Below are positions 24,131-33,122 of a stretch of DNA of 41,432 nucleotides, in pieces. The translations under genes were made by a program, and so were the position numbers. Each line of letters starts with the position of its first letter. Positions within the stretch are counted from its first letter, which is position 1. The notes below the pieces were generated by a model that worked only from the letters and a program-made list of their open reading frames with translations, was not told where the DNA came from and searched no databases. The stretch comes from Burkholderia sp. USMB20. Its GTDB lineage: Bacteria > Pseudomonadota > Gammaproteobacteria > Burkholderiales > Burkholderiaceae. The DNA lies in NCBI RefSeq assembly GCF_000949135.2, contig NZ_JTAN02000007.1, forward strand, positions 1 to 41,432. Reading direction: 5' to 3'.

Positions 24131-24988
24131 TCAGAACGCGGCGGGGCGCCACTTGAGCAAGCGCTTCTCGAGCCAGGTCAGCAGGTAGTCGGCGGCCAGC
24201 GCGACCACGGCCAGCACGATCATCGCCGCGAACACGCCGCTCGCGTTGAACGCGCCCTGGGCGGTGGAGATTAGCAGGCCGATGCCCTGCTTGGAACCCA
24301 GGAATTCGCCGACGACCGCACCGACCAACGCGAAGCCGAAGCTCACGTGCAGGCTCGCGAGAATCCAGCTGAGCGCGGACGGAATCACGACCGACGTGGT
24401 GATCTGCCGGCGCGACGCGCCGAGGATCTGCGCATTCGCGATCAGGTAGCGGTCGGCTTCGCGCACGCCCTGGAACGCGTTGCCGAACACGACGAAGAAC
24501 ACCATCACGACGGCCAGCGCGATCTTCGACGCCATGCCGAGGCCGAGCGCGATCACGAAAATCGAGCCGAGCACGACGCGCGGGATCGAGTTCGCGATCT
24601 GGATATAGAGGCCGAACACGTCGGACATCAGCTTGTTGCGGCCGAGCACGATCCCGCAGAGCACGCCGGCGACCGAGCCGATCAGGAAGCCGATCGTGGT
24701 TTCCTCGAGCGTCACCCAGACCTGCGTAAGCAGCGGCCCCTGCGACGTGCCGTTGATGAACCAGTCCTGGAGCTGCGCGAAGATCAGCGTCGGCTGAGAG
24801 AAGAAGAACGGATCGATCCACTTCAGGCGTGCGGCCAGTTCCCAGCCGCCCAGCACGACGACGAGCACGGCGATCCGCAGGCCGATGATCAGTTGCCGGC
24901 GGCGGCGCAGCCGGGTTTGAGCGGCACGCGACTCGTCCTCGAGCGACGGTGCCGGAATGGCGGTGGGGGGAAGCGTCATGTCGGTCAT
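24131..24988 (-). CDS. ABC transporter permease, NitT/TauT (SsuC/TauC) family
   Basis: A 285-residue inner-membrane permease with six predicted helices and the cytoplasmic EAA loop (ANAQILGASRRQITTSVVIPSALSWILASL, about 190-219). It completes an importer with the ATPase and binding protein encoded immediately upstream. Family members take up taurine, alkanesulfonates, nitrate, bicarbonate or pyrimidine precursors; the substrate here is not deducible. The ATG at 24979 has better Shine-Dalgarno spacing (GGAG 10 nt upstream) than the one at 24988. It ends 76 bp before the kinase start, with a hairpin between. Confidence 0.92.
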   Translation of the reverse strand: MTDMTLPPTAIPAPSLEDESRAAQTRLRRRRQLIIGLRIAVLVVVLGGWELAARLKWIDPFFFSQPTLIFAQLQDWFINGTSQGPLLTQVWVTLEETTIGFLIGSVAGVLCGIVLGRNKLMSDVFGLYIQIANSIPRVVLGSIFVIALGLGMASKIALAVVMVFFVVFGNAFQGVREADRYLIANAQILGASRRQITTSVVIPSALSWILASLHVSFGFALVGAVVGEFLGSKQGIGLLISTAQGAFNASGVFAAMIVLAVVALAADYLLTWLEKRLLKWRPAAF

Positions 24989-25017
24989 GCTCCTGTCCTA
25001 TCCTGTCCTTGCTGCTG

Positions 25018-25815
25018 TCAGCCGATCTGCACTTCTTCGCGCAGGTCGTGCCAGATGTCCTTGGAAATTTCGATGAAGCGCGTGTCGTAGCGAATCTCAG
25101 ACGTGACGCGCGGGCGCGGCAGGTCGATCTCGTACACGCGCTTGAGCGTCGCGGGGCGCGCGGTCAGCACGAACACGCGGTCGGCGAGCGCGATCGCCTC
25201 CTCGAGATCGTGCGTGACGAACACGACCGAGCCCTTGTTCGCGGACCACAGCTGCAGCAGCTCGTCCTGCATCAGCGTGCGCGTCTGCATGTCGAGCGCG
25301 GAGAACGGCTCATCCATCAGCAGGATTTCCGGCTGGTTGATGAAGGTCTGCGCGAGCGCGACGCGCTTCCGCATCCCGCCGGACAGCTGGTGCGGGTAGT
25401 GTTTCGTGAACTTGTCGAGGCCGACCTTGCGGATCCATTCCTCGGCCTGCGCGTAGGCGACGTCCTTCGAGCGGCCGCGAAACAGCGGGCCTGCCGCGAC
25501 GTTGTCGATCACGTTGCGCCACGGGAACACCGCGTCGGCCTGGAACACGAAGCCGATGCGCGGATCGATCCCGTCGACCGGGCGGCCCATCACGCGCACC
25601 TCGCCGGAAGCCGGCTTCAACAGCCCGGTGATCAGGTTCAGCGTGGTCGACTTGCCGCAGCCAGTCGGCCCGACGATCGCGATGAACTCGCCGCGCGCGA
25701 CGCTCATGCTGAAGTCGCGCAGCGCGACGGTGGCCTTGCCTTCCGGCGAGATGAAGCGGCACGACACATTGCGAAACTCGATCGCCGGTGTGCTCGGAGA
25801 AACTGCCTGGGTCAT
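25018..25815 (-). CDS. ABC transporter ATPase, NitT/TauT family
   Basis: A 265-residue nucleotide-binding subunit. Walker A is GPTGCGKST (about residues 50-58), the Q-loop is FQAD, the signature is LSGGMRKRVALAQ (about 143-155), Walker B is ILLMDEPF, and the switch His lies in VFVTHDLEEAIALADRV. It powers import through the adjacent permease. It lies 29 bp upstream of the permease gene and 115 bp downstream of the binding-protein gene on the same strand, so the three form one operon. Confidence 0.95.
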   Translation of the reverse strand: MTQAVSPSTPAIEFRNVSCRFISPEGKATVALRDFSMSVARGEFIAIVGPTGCGKSTTLNLITGLLKPASGEVRVMGRPVDGIDPRIGFVFQADAVFPWRNVIDNVAAGPLFRGRSKDVAYAQAEEWIRKVGLDKFTKHYPHQLSGGMRKRVALAQTFINQPEILLMDEPFSALDMQTRTLMQDELLQLWSANKGSVVFVTHDLEEAIALADRVFVLTARPATLKRVYEIDLPRPRVTSEIRYDTRFIEISKDIWHDLREEVQIG

Positions 25816-25930
25816 CGCATTCGTCCTGCGGGTGATGAGGGCGCCGCATCGTGGCGGCGCCGGGCCGGTCAGCCGGGCCGGAACGGGGAATGCGCGGCGG
25901 CGGGATCGCCGCCGCCGGCGCCGAGATCGA

Positions 25931-26935
25931 TTACTTCGCGTTCACGAAATCGTTGGTGTAGGTGCGCGCCAGGTCGATGTGCTTGCCCTTCACCGACGGG
26001 TTGAACGCCGACAGCACCTTCAGCACGGTCGCCGGGCCGTCGGCCGGCATCTTCGCGTCGGCGGTGTACATCGGCAGTGATGCCTTCAGCGCGGACACGT
26101 ACAGCGCCTTGTCCTTCTGGTAGTCGGCCGGCATCTTCGCGGCGATCTCCTCGGCGCTGTGCGTGTGGATGAACTGCATCGTCTTCGCGAACGCGTGCGC
26201 GAGCTTGGTGGCTTCGGCCTTGTGCGAATCGGCCCACGCCGACTGCACGTACAGGCTCGCCGCCGGATAGGTGCCGCCGAGCGCGGCGCGCGTGCCTTCC
26301 AGCGTGCGCAGGTCGACCAGGACCTTCGCGTCGCCCATCTTCTCGAGCGCGGACACCGTCGGCTCGGTCGTCATCCCGGCGTCGATGCGGCCTTGTTTGA
26401 TCGCGGCGATGAAGCTCGCGTCGGCGCCGACCGGCAGCATCGTGTACTGCGTCGACGGCACGCCGTGCTGCAGCGCGAGATATTGCGTGAGGAAGCTCGT
26501 CGACGAGCCGAGGCCGGTCACGCCGAGCGTCTTGCCCTTCGCGTCGGCCATCGACTTGAAGGTGGGTGCCGCCTTCGTCGACACCATCTCGACCTCGCCC
26601 GGCACCTGGCCGAACACGGCGATCGCCTTCACGTCCTTGCCCTTGCTCTGCAGGTCGATCGTGTGGTCGTAGAAGCCGACGACGCCCTGCACGGCGCCCG
26701 CCAGCAGCTCGTTCTCGGCGTCGACGCCGGCCGGCTGCGACAGCAGCTCGACGTCGAGCCCTTCGGCCTTGAAGTTGCCGAGCTCCTGCGTGAGCCGCGC
26801 GGGCAGGTAGATCAGCTTCGCGATCCCGCCGACCATGATCGTGATCTTGCCGCCGTCGTCGGCGAAAGCGGGGTGAGCGGCGAGCGCGCAGCTCAGGCTG
26901 GCTGCCACGGCGAGGGTGCGCAGGATGGGTCGCAT
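25931..26935 (-). CDS. ABC transporter periplasmic substrate-binding protein (NMT1/SsuA-like)
   Basis: A 334-residue exported binding protein: signal peptide (about residues 1-25, cleavage at AFA-DD), then ITIMVGGIAKLIYLPARLTQELGNFKAEGLDVELL, the usual start of the NMT1/SsuA fold. TGLGSSTSFLTQYLAL (near 150) should help to form the ligand pocket. The start at 26935 has GGAGA upstream; an earlier in-frame ATG would put 16 hydrophilic residues before the signal peptide. It is the first gene of the importer operon. The ligand is unknown; such proteins bind sulfonates, nitrate or thiamine precursors. Confidence 0.93.
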   Translation of the reverse strand: MRPILRTLAVAASLSCALAAHPAFADDGGKITIMVGGIAKLIYLPARLTQELGNFKAEGLDVELLSQPAGVDAENELLAGAVQGVVGFYDHTIDLQSKGKDVKAIAVFGQVPGEVEMVSTKAAPTFKSMADAKGKTLGVTGLGSSTSFLTQYLALQHGVPSTQYTMLPVGADASFIAAIKQGRIDAGMTTEPTVSALEKMGDAKVLVDLRTLEGTRAALGGTYPAASLYVQSAWADSHKAEATKLAHAFAKTMQFIHTHSAEEIAAKMPADYQKDKALYVSALKASLPMYTADAKMPADGPATVLKVLSAFNPSVKGKHIDLARTYTNDFVNAK

Positions 26936-27069
26936 CGGGGTCGTCTCCTTCGTTGTATTCGTATGGCGCGATGCTTGCTGCATCGTCCTGACGAGTATAG
27001 GGAGGCGAAACCTTCCGGTACCTTTCGCGGGCGGGCGATTCCTTTAGGGGTTTTCCAGCAATCGGCGGC

Positions 27070-27861
27070 TCAAGCGACCTGGCGCCACCCGATCAACACC
27101 CGCCCCATCGCATCCAGCCCCATGTCGAACAGATGCGACACGAACGGCACGAGGTTCGGGATCATCAGTTGCACGAGCAACAGCCCGACCAGCATCGTGA
27201 CCGGAAAGCCGATCTGGAAGATGCCGATCTGCGGCGCCGCGCGGTTCAGGATCCCGAGCGCGAGGTTCGCGATCAGCAGCGCCGCGACGACCGGCAGCGC
27301 GAGCAGCAGCCCCATCTCGAACACGGTCGCGCCGAACGCGGCCAGCGTGCGCCAGCCGGGCGCGTGCAGCAGGTCGGCCGACACCGGCAGCGTCTGGAAC
27401 GACGCGGCCAGCGCCGCGAACACCTGCAGGTGGCCGTCCACCGCGAGAAACGCGAGCATCGCGATCGCATTCAGGAAGCGGCCCATCGCCGGCGTCGCGC
27501 CGTTCGAATGCGGGTCGAAGAAGGTCGCGAAACCGAGCCCCATCGACAGGCCGATGAAGTCGCCGGCCGCCTCGACGGCCGCGAACACGATCTGCATCGT
27601 GAAGCCCATCGCGGCGCCGATCAGGAACTGCGTGACGACGATCCAGATGCCCTGCGCGGAGAACACAGTGACGCCCGGCATCGCGCCGAGCGTCGGCGCG
27701 ACGACCAGCGCCAGGAACGCGGCGATGCCGATCTTCACGCGCACCGGCACGGCCGCATGGCCGACCACGGGTGCCGTCGCGACGAGCGCGAGCATCCGCA
27801 CGAACGGCCACAGGAAGGCCGTCAGCCAGCCGTTTAGCTGCGCGTAGGTAACCGAGAACAT
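27070..27861 (-). CDS. fliR: Flagellar export apparatus protein FliR
   Basis: A 263-residue polytopic protein of the flagellar type III export gate. It forms the core channel with FliP and FliQ in the membrane. Hydrophobic helices span most of its length, and GFATFFDPHSNGATPAMGRFLN (about residues 116-137) is a family-typical segment. The ATG at 27861 fits the usual FliR N terminus (MFSVTYAQLNGWL); the longer open frame overlaps fliQ. It is the last gene of the fliLMNOPQR operon. Confidence 0.95.
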   Translation of the reverse strand: MFSVTYAQLNGWLTAFLWPFVRMLALVATAPVVGHAAVPVRVKIGIAAFLALVVAPTLGAMPGVTVFSAQGIWIVVTQFLIGAAMGFTMQIVFAAVEAAGDFIGLSMGLGFATFFDPHSNGATPAMGRFLNAIAMLAFLAVDGHLQVFAALAASFQTLPVSADLLHAPGWRTLAAFGATVFEMGLLLALPVVAALLIANLALGILNRAAPQIGIFQIGFPVTMLVGLLLVQLMIPNLVPFVSHLFDMGLDAMGRVLIGWRQVA

Positions 27862-27890
27862 CGGCGGGGAACGAAAGCCTGGCGCGCCGC

Positions 27891-28163
27891 TCAGCCGGCG
27901 CCGAGCGTCGCGACGTGCAGCAGCGTCTGCCGCAGGTAGTCGAGCATCGTCGTCAGCATCCACGGGCCGGCGATCACGAGCGTCGCGGCCACCGCGAGCA
28001 GCTTCGGGATGAACGACAGCGTCGATTCGTTGATCTGCGTCGCGGCCTGGAACAGGCTCACGACGAGGCCGACCGCGAGCGCGACCAGCAACAGCGGGGC
28101 GGCCAGCAGCAGGCCGACCATCATCGCCTGGTGCGCCAGCGTCATCACCTGTTCGGGTGTCAT
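27891..28163 (-). CDS. fliQ: Flagellar export apparatus protein FliQ
   Basis: A 90-residue protein with two transmembrane helices (about residues 14-40 and 50-75), the standard length. MTPEQVMTLAHQAM and VGLVVSLFQAATQINESTLSFIPKL are characteristic. Four copies pack around the FliP-FliR core of the export gate. It lies 16 bp after fliP and 29 bp before fliR. Confidence 0.97.
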   Translation of the reverse strand: MTPEQVMTLAHQAMMVGLLLAAPLLLVALAVGLVVSLFQAATQINESTLSFIPKLLAVAATLVIAGPWMLTTMLDYLRQTLLHVATLGAG

Positions 28164-28179
28164 CGTGCGCGTCCTCCGC

Positions 28180-28941
28180 TTACGTGAAGCTCTGCGCGAG
28201 CGAGCCGATCAGCAGCTGCCAGCCGTCGACCAGCACGAACAGCATCAGCTTGAACGGCAGCGACACGGTGGACGGCGACACCATCATCATCCCCATCGAC
28301 ATCAGCACGCTCGCGACGACCATGTCGATGATCAGGAACGGGATGAAGATCGTGAAGCCGATCTGGAAGCCGGTCTTCAGCTCGCTCGTGACGAACGCGG
28401 GCACCAGCAGCGACAGCGGCACGTCTTCCGGGCCCTGCATCGGCGCGGCCTTCGAGATCTTCGCGAACAGCGCGAGATCGGTCTCGCGGGTCTGCTTTAG
28501 CATGAAGGTCTTGAACGGCGCGACGCCGCGCTGCACGGCCTGCTCCATCGGCATCGAGCCGTCGGAAAACGGCTTGTAGCCGTCGGCGTACGCGCGGTCG
28601 AGCACCGGCGACATCACGAAGAAGGTGAGGAACATCGCGAGGCCGACCAGCACCTGGTTCGGCGGCGTCGTCGCGGTGCCGAGCGCCTGGCGCAGCAGCG
28701 ACAGCACGATGATGATGCGCGTGAAGCTCGTCATCATCAGCAGCATCGCCGGCAGGAACGACAGCATCGTGAGCAGCAGCATCGTCTGCACGCTCAGCGA
28801 ATAGGTGGTGCCGCCGTTCGGGCCCGGGCTCGTGTTGAACGCGGGCAGGCCGGCCGCCTGCGCGCACGCGAGCGCCGGGGCGACGCAGAGGATCAGCACG
28901 GGCGCGAAGCGCGCCGCGCGACGCAGGAATTCGTGTTTCAT
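28180..28941 (-). CDS. fliP: Flagellar export apparatus protein FliP
   Basis: A 253-residue protein with a cleavable signal peptide (about residues 1-27, ALACAQ) and the large periplasmic domain and paired helices of Fli[34 protein letters not shown] and [20 protein letters not shown] are diagnostic. Five copies form the export gate pore together with FliR. It lies 36 bp after fliO and 16 bp before fliQ. Confidence 0.97.
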   Translation of the reverse strand: MKHEFLRRAARFAPVLILCVAPALACAQAAGLPAFNTSPGPNGGTTYSLSVQTMLLLTMLSFLPAMLLMMTSFTRIIIVLSLLRQALGTATTPPNQVLVGLAMFLTFFVMSPVLDRAYADGYKPFSDGSMPMEQAVQRGVAPFKTFMLKQTRETDLALFAKISKAAPMQGPEDVPLSLLVPAFVTSELKTGFQIGFTIFIPFLIIDMVVASVLMSMGMMMVSPSTVSLPFKLMLFVLVDGWQLLIGSLAQSFT

Positions 28942-28977
28942 CGGAATGCGAGTACGGAAAGAGGGCGCGACGCCATG

Positions 28978-29532
28978 TCAGCGGTCCTTGCCGCGTCCGA
29001 AGCGCTTCGCGGCTTCGCCCGCGAGCGCGTCGCGAAACCGCGCGCCGAACGTGCCGGGCTGGCCGCCGCCGGATGCGGGGCCGCCGGCAGGTGCCTCGAC
29101 CGTCGTGGTGGCCGCCGCCGAGCCGGCCGGCAGCGTATGCAGCAGCCGCACGTTGCCCGGCGCGACGCCGAGCACGAGCCAGGTGTCGCCGATCTCGACG
29201 ATCGTCGCGCTTTCCTTCGCGCCGAGCGCGACGCTCGACACGACCTTCAGCGGGCCGCCGCGCCGCGCGGGCTGGAACCCGAAGCGGCGCGCGAGCCACG
29301 CGCAGCCGAACACGAGGCCGATCACGACCGCGAGCCCGACGAGCGTCTGCAGCACCGCGCCGACGCCGAGCGACGGCACGGCCGAGCCGACCGTCACGCT
29401 CGATGCGATGGCGCCGGCGTTGTTCACCGCGTTCATGTCGGCGGCGCCGGCCGGCGCGCACGCAAGCGACGCGGCAGCCGCCGCCGCGATCGCGAACAGG
29501 CGCGCGTGCCGGCCGGACGTCACGACCTTCAT
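28978..29532 (-). CDS. fliO: Flagellar biosynthesis protein FliO
   Basis: A 184-residue protein. It has an N-terminal signal-like segment (about residues 12-30), a transmembrane helix (about 58-82, LQTLVGLAVVIGLVFGCAWLARRFG) and a cytoplasmic domain with VSSVALGAKESATIVEIGDTWLVLGVAPGNVRLLHTL. FliO assists assembly of the FliP ring. It overlaps the fliN stop by 4 bp (ATGA). The C-terminal Gly/Pro-rich tail is variable in the family. Confidence 0.93.
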   Translation of the reverse strand: MKVVTSGRHARLFAIAAAAAASLACAPAGAADMNAVNNAGAIASSVTVGSAVPSLGVGAVLQTLVGLAVVIGLVFGCAWLARRFGFQPARRGGPLKVVSSVALGAKESATIVEIGDTWLVLGVAPGNVRLLHTLPAGSAAATTTVEAPAGGPASGGGQPGTFGARFRDALAGEAAKRFGRGKDR

Positions 29533-30020
29533 CGATTCAGCTTCCGGATCCGTTCGGCCGGCGTGATGATGTCGGTCAGCCGGATGCCGAACTTGTCGTT
29601 GACCACCACGACCTCGCCCTGCGCGATCAGGCAGCCGTTCACGAGCACGTCCATCGGCTCGCCGGCGAGGCCGTCGAGCTCGACGACCGACCCCTGCGCG
29701 AGCTGCAGCAGGTTGCGGATCGCGATCTTCGTGCGGCCGAGCTCCACGGTCATCTTGACCGGGATGTCGAGAATCATCTCGATGTCGTTGTGCGTCGAGC
29801 TGGCCGCGGCCTTCGACAGCGGCTGGAACACGCCGGCGCCGGTCGCGCCCGCCTGCACCGGCTGCTGGTTCTGCTCGGCGAGCGCGGCGGCCCAGTCGTC
29901 CATGCCCGAATCCTCTTCCGCTGCGGCGGGTGCCGCCTGCACGGCCGCGGCCGATTCCGCGAGGGCCGCGTCGGCGAGTGCCTGCGGGTCGAGTTCGGTC
30001 GTCGGGTTCAACTCACTCAT
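29529..30020 (-). CDS. fliN: Flagellar motor switch protein FliN
   Basis: A 163-residue C-ring component. The last 85 residues form the SpoA-type domain (MILDIPVKMTVELGRTKIAIRNLLQLAQGSVVELDGLAGEPMDVLVNGCLIAQGEVVVVNDKFGIRLTDI). The first 75 residues are an acidic, Ala-rich extension that is longer than in E. coli but usual in Burkholderia. The ATG at 30020 is favoured by AGGAAGG upstream; a GTG at 30026 is also in frame. It overlaps the end of fliM by 8 bp. It works with FliM and FliG in direction switching and export targeting. Confidence 0.96.
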   Translation of the reverse strand: MSELNPTTELDPQALADAALAESAAAVQAAPAAAEEDSGMDDWAAALAEQNQQPVQAGATGAGVFQPLSKAAASSTHNDIEMILDIPVKMTVELGRTKIAIRNLLQLAQGSVVELDGLAGEPMDVLVNGCLIAQGEVVVVNDKFGIRLTDIITPAERIRKLNR

Positions 30021-31011
30021 ATCCACCTTCCTTCATCGTGTCGCCCGCGCTGATCATCTTCTGTACGCGCAACGCATATTGACCATTGAAAATGCCGTAG
30101 CCGCATTCCATCACCGGCACGCCGTCGACCTTCGCGATGATCGTGTCGTCGATCTCCAGCGGCAGCACGTCGCCCGCGCGCAGGTTCAGGATCTTCTCGA
30201 ACGTCGACGGGATCTCGGCGAGATCCGCGCTCAGCTCGACCTCGGCCGACTGCACCTGCTGCGACAGCACGCGCACCCAGCGGCGGTCGACTTCGAGCGC
30301 CTCGCCCTGGATCGGCGATGCGAGCACGTCGCGGATCGGCTCGACCATCGAGTACGGCATGCAGATGTGCAGCGTGCCGCCCGTCGGCCCGAACTCGATC
30401 GAGAACTGCGTGACGATCACGATCTCGTTCGGCGTCGCGACGTTCGCGAACTGCGTGTGCATCTCCGAGCGCACGAATTCGAACTGCAGCGGCCGCACGC
30501 TCTTCCACGCGGTCGTGTAGTGCTCGAACACGAGATTCAGCAGCTTGCCGATGATCCGCTGCTCGGTGGCCGTGAAGTCGCGGCCCTCGACGCGCGTGTG
30601 GAAACGCCCGTCGCCGCCGAACAGGTTGTCGACGACGAAGAACACGAGGTTCGGGTCGAACACGAACAGCGACGTGCCGCGCAGCGGCTTCACGTGCACC
30701 AGGTTCAGGTTCGTCGGGATCGGCAGGTTGCGGGTGAATTCGCTGTACTTCAGCACCTTCACCTGGCTCACGGAGATTTCCGCCGTGCGCCGCATGAAGT
30801 TGAAGATGCCGATCCGCAAGAGGCGCGCGAAGCGGTCGTTGATGATCTCGAGGCCGGGCATCCGGCCGCGGACGATCCGCTCCTGCGTCGCGATGTTGTA
30901 GGGGCGGACGCCCGACGTATCGCGCTGCTCGTCGATTGCGTCGGTTTCGCCCGTGACGCCCTTGAGGAGGGCATCGACCTCCTCCTGGGACATGAACTCC
31001 TGGTGGCCCAT
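30013..31011 (-). CDS. fliM: Flagellar motor switch protein FliM
   Basis: A 332-residue protein of normal length. The N-terminal EFMSQEEVDALLKGV is the CheY-P-binding segment. The middle CheC-like domain includes GRMPGLEIINDRFARLLR, and the C-terminal SpoA domain binds FliN (about residues 250-325, LNLRAGDVLPLEIDDTIIAKVDGVPVMECGYG). It forms the bulk of the cytoplasmic C ring. It follows fliL by 22 bp and overlaps fliN by 8 bp. Confidence 0.97.
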   Translation of the reverse strand: MGHQEFMSQEEVDALLKGVTGETDAIDEQRDTSGVRPYNIATQERIVRGRMPGLEIINDRFARLLRIGIFNFMRRTAEISVSQVKVLKYSEFTRNLPIPTNLNLVHVKPLRGTSLFVFDPNLVFFVVDNLFGGDGRFHTRVEGRDFTATEQRIIGKLLNLVFEHYTTAWKSVRPLQFEFVRSEMHTQFANVATPNEIVIVTQFSIEFGPTGGTLHICMPYSMVEPIRDVLASPIQGEALEVDRRWVRVLSQQVQSAEVELSADLAEIPSTFEKILNLRAGDVLPLEIDDTIIAKVDGVPVMECGYGIFNGQYALRVQKMISAGDTMKEGGYE

Positions 31012-31033
31012 GCGCGCTCCTTTTCCGGCCGCG

Positions 31034-31537
31034 TTACTGGACGACGAATTCGGTGAACAGCACGTCGTCGACCTTCGCGCGCTGGTTGCCCGGCTGCGTC
31101 GGCTGTTCGATCAGCTCGCGCAGCTCCTTCGCGAGCGAACGCTTGCCGTCCGGCGTCGCGAGATCCTCGGGATGCTTGTTCGACAGCGCGAGCAGGATCC
31201 GGCTGCGGATCTCCGGCATGCGCGCGGTCAGCTGCTCCTGCGCCTTCGGGTCGGTGAGCTTCAGCGACAGGCCGACGCGCAGGTAGTGCTGCACGCCGTC
31301 CTCCGACTGCAGGTTGACGGTGAGCGGGTCGAGCGGGAAGAACACCGGCGCGGCCAGCGGCGCCGGTTCGGCGGGCGCGCTCGCATGGCCGACGCCGGCC
31401 TTGCTCAGGAACACGTACATGCCGCCCGCGGCGGCGGCCGCTGCGCCCAGCGCGATGACGGCGATGAGCGCGATGCGCTTGAACTTGCCGGACGAGGCCG
31501 GCTTGTCGGCAGTCGGGTTTGCGGTCGTGGAGGCCAT
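31034..31537 (-). CDS. fliL: Flagellar basal body-associated protein FliL
   Basis: A 167-residue single-pass inner-membrane protein: a short cytoplasmic N terminus (TANPTADKPASSGKFKR), a transmembrane helix (about residues 20-44) and a periplasmic domain with FFPLDPLTVNLQSEDGVQHYLRVGLSLKL. It associates with the stator and supports motor torque. The ATG at 31537 gives the usual FliL start; an in-frame ATG 33 bp upstream is less convincing. It heads the fliLMNOPQR operon. No clear sigma-54 or sigma-28 promoter was found in 31538-31770. Confidence 0.95.
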   Translation of the reverse strand: MASTTANPTADKPASSGKFKRIALIAVIALGAAAAAAGGMYVFLSKAGVGHASAPAEPAPLAAPVFFPLDPLTVNLQSEDGVQHYLRVGLSLKLTDPKAQEQLTARMPEIRSRILLALSNKHPEDLATPDGKRSLAKELRELIEQPTQPGNQRAKVDDVLFTEFVVQ

Positions 31538-31770
31538 GTGAATGCGTGCGTGATGTCTCGTAGCATGCATTGTTCGGCATCCGGGCCGAGCCCGATGGGC
31601 GGAAAAGAGGGGGGAATTGCGGCTATCTCAGCCGATTGTCGGCCGGGTGTCGGCTCGATGCAGGGTACGAGCGGCGGGAAAACGGCGTCTGCGAGCGGTG
31701 AGGCAGGCGACCGGCGGGCATCCGGGCCTTCGGGCGGGAAGGGCGGGCGGCGGCACCCGCCCGCGCATCG

Positions 31771-32493
31771 TCAGATCGGCAGCAGCGACAGCAGCGGCGC
31801 GATCAGCACCATCGCCACGCCCGCGATCATCATCGTGAGGCTCGACACGACGCCTTCCTCGCTGCCGATCTCGCGCGCCTTCGCCGTGCCCACGCCGTGG
31901 GCGGCCGCGCCGAACAGCGCGCCGCGCGCGAGCCGCGTGCGCATCGGCACCAGCGCGAGCACGATCTCGCCGAGCAGCATCCCGCAGATGCCGGTCGCGA
32001 TCACGAACAGCGCGGTGAGATCCTTCGGCGCATGGATCTTGTCGGACACGGCGAGCGCGAACGGGGTCGACACCGAGCGCGTCATCAGCGAGCGCTGCAG
32101 CTCGGGCGACAGGTGCAGCAGCTTCGCGAGCAGCAGCGATCCGCACACGCCGGCACCGATCCCGACCGCGACGCCGACCGACAGCGACAGCCAGTGGCGG
32201 CGGATCAGGTCGCGATACTCGTAGATCGGCACCGCGAACGCGATCGTCGCCGGGCCGAGCAGCCACATCAGCCAGCGCGTGTCGCGGAAGTAGACCGAAT
32301 ACGGGATGCCGGTCAGCACGACGAGCAGCGCCAGCACGCCCGGCACGAACACGAGCGGCGAGAACAGCAGCGTCTTCCTGTATGCGTAGAGCCGCTTCGA
32401 CACGAAATACAGGACGACCGTCAGCACGAAGCAGCCGACGGAGATCGCGGTATTCACGCGGTCGGCGGACAGGTTCGACAGCAGCGCAAGCAT
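31771..32493 (-). CDS. lrgB: LrgB/CidB family membrane protein
   Basis: A 240-residue integral membrane protein with about seven to eight helices. The family signature is KSVSTPFAL-like (here RSVSTPFALAVSDKI), with LFVIATGICGMLLGEIVL and GAAAHGVGTAKA. LrgB/CidB proteins act with the small holin-like LrgA/CidA in regulating murein hydrolase activity, cell death or metabolite export; the last is increasingly favoured. It follows lrgA by 13 bp on the minus strand and shares control with it by the divergent LysR-type gene. Confidence 0.93.
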   Translation of the reverse strand: MLALLSNLSADRVNTAISVGCFVLTVVLYFVSKRLYAYRKTLLFSPLVFVPGVLALLVVLTGIPYSVYFRDTRWLMWLLGPATIAFAVPIYEYRDLIRRHWLSLSVGVAVGIGAGVCGSLLLAKLLHLSPELQRSLMTRSVSTPFALAVSDKIHAPKDLTALFVIATGICGMLLGEIVLALVPMRTRLARGALFGAAAHGVGTAKAREIGSEEGVVSSLTMMIAGVAMVLIAPLLSLLPI

Positions 32494-32506
32494 CGCAGGC
32501 CCCGGC

Positions 32507-32983
32507 TCAGTGGGCCGACGCGGTCGCGAGGCGCGCACGGCGGCGCTCGGCGAACACGCGCTGCGCGGCGAGCCGGCGCTCGAGCTTCGCGGCGAGGTCG
32601 ACCGCCACCGCCACCGCGACCATCACGAACGCGGTGCCGGCGAGCATGACCAGCGCGATGCGCCAGCCGTCCTCGCGGAACAGCCCGCCATACTGGACGG
32701 CCGCGACAGCGGCCGGCACGAAGAACAGCAGCATGTCGGACAGGAGCCAGTTCGCGCCGTCCTTCACCCACGCGGGCGCGACGCGGCCCGAGAACAGCAG
32801 CGCGAGCAGCACCGCGAGGCCGACGACGCCGGACGGCACCGGCAGCCCGACCGCGCGCACGGCCCAGTCGACCGCCATCCACAGCACGCCGAGCGCGGTG
32901 GCCTGCAGCACGATCCGGCCCGTACGCGCAACGTTGCCCGCGGCGGCGGGGCGGGCGGCGGCAGTGGCGGTCGGCTTGGTCAT
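32507..32983 (-). CDS. lrgA: LrgA/CidA family holin-like protein
   Basis: A 158-residue membrane protein with four predicted helices. The family features are GLPVPSGVVGLAVLLALL (about residues 47-64) and WLLSDMLLFFVPAAVAAVQY (about 80-99). It is longer than typical CidA because of an Ala/Thr-rich N terminus and a basic C-terminal tail. It partners with LrgB, whose gene follows. Its start is 139 bp from the divergent LysR-type regulator gene, the usual cidABR/lrg layout. Confidence 0.92.
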   Translation of the reverse strand: MTKPTATAAARPAAAGNVARTGRIVLQATALGVLWMAVDWAVRAVGLPVPSGVVGLAVLLALLFSGRVAPAWVKDGANWLLSDMLLFFVPAAVAAVQYGGLFREDGWRIALVMLAGTAFVMVAVAVAVDLAAKLERRLAAQRVFAERRRARLATASAH

Positions 32984-33122
32984 GGCGGGCTCCATACAGA
33001 TATTGCGTTGATGGTGTGAGTATAGGGTTTCCCCTAACCATAAATAAAATGACTTGTCTCTATCCTTGTCATTCCAATTCGGAATTCAGCTTGGTTCGTT
33101 GCACCAACTTGGGGAGTCATCG
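32984..33122. promoter_or_regulatory. Divergent lrgA/LysR-type regulatory region
   Basis: The AT-rich core (33005-33055) contrasts with the flanks. There are two candidate operator dyads: TAGGG-TTTC-CCCTA (33023-33036) and AATGAC...GTCATT (33048-33053 and 33068-33073, 14-bp spacing). Both suit a LysR-type regulator binding between the divergent starts. Individual -35/-10 boxes are not assigned. Confidence 0.5.
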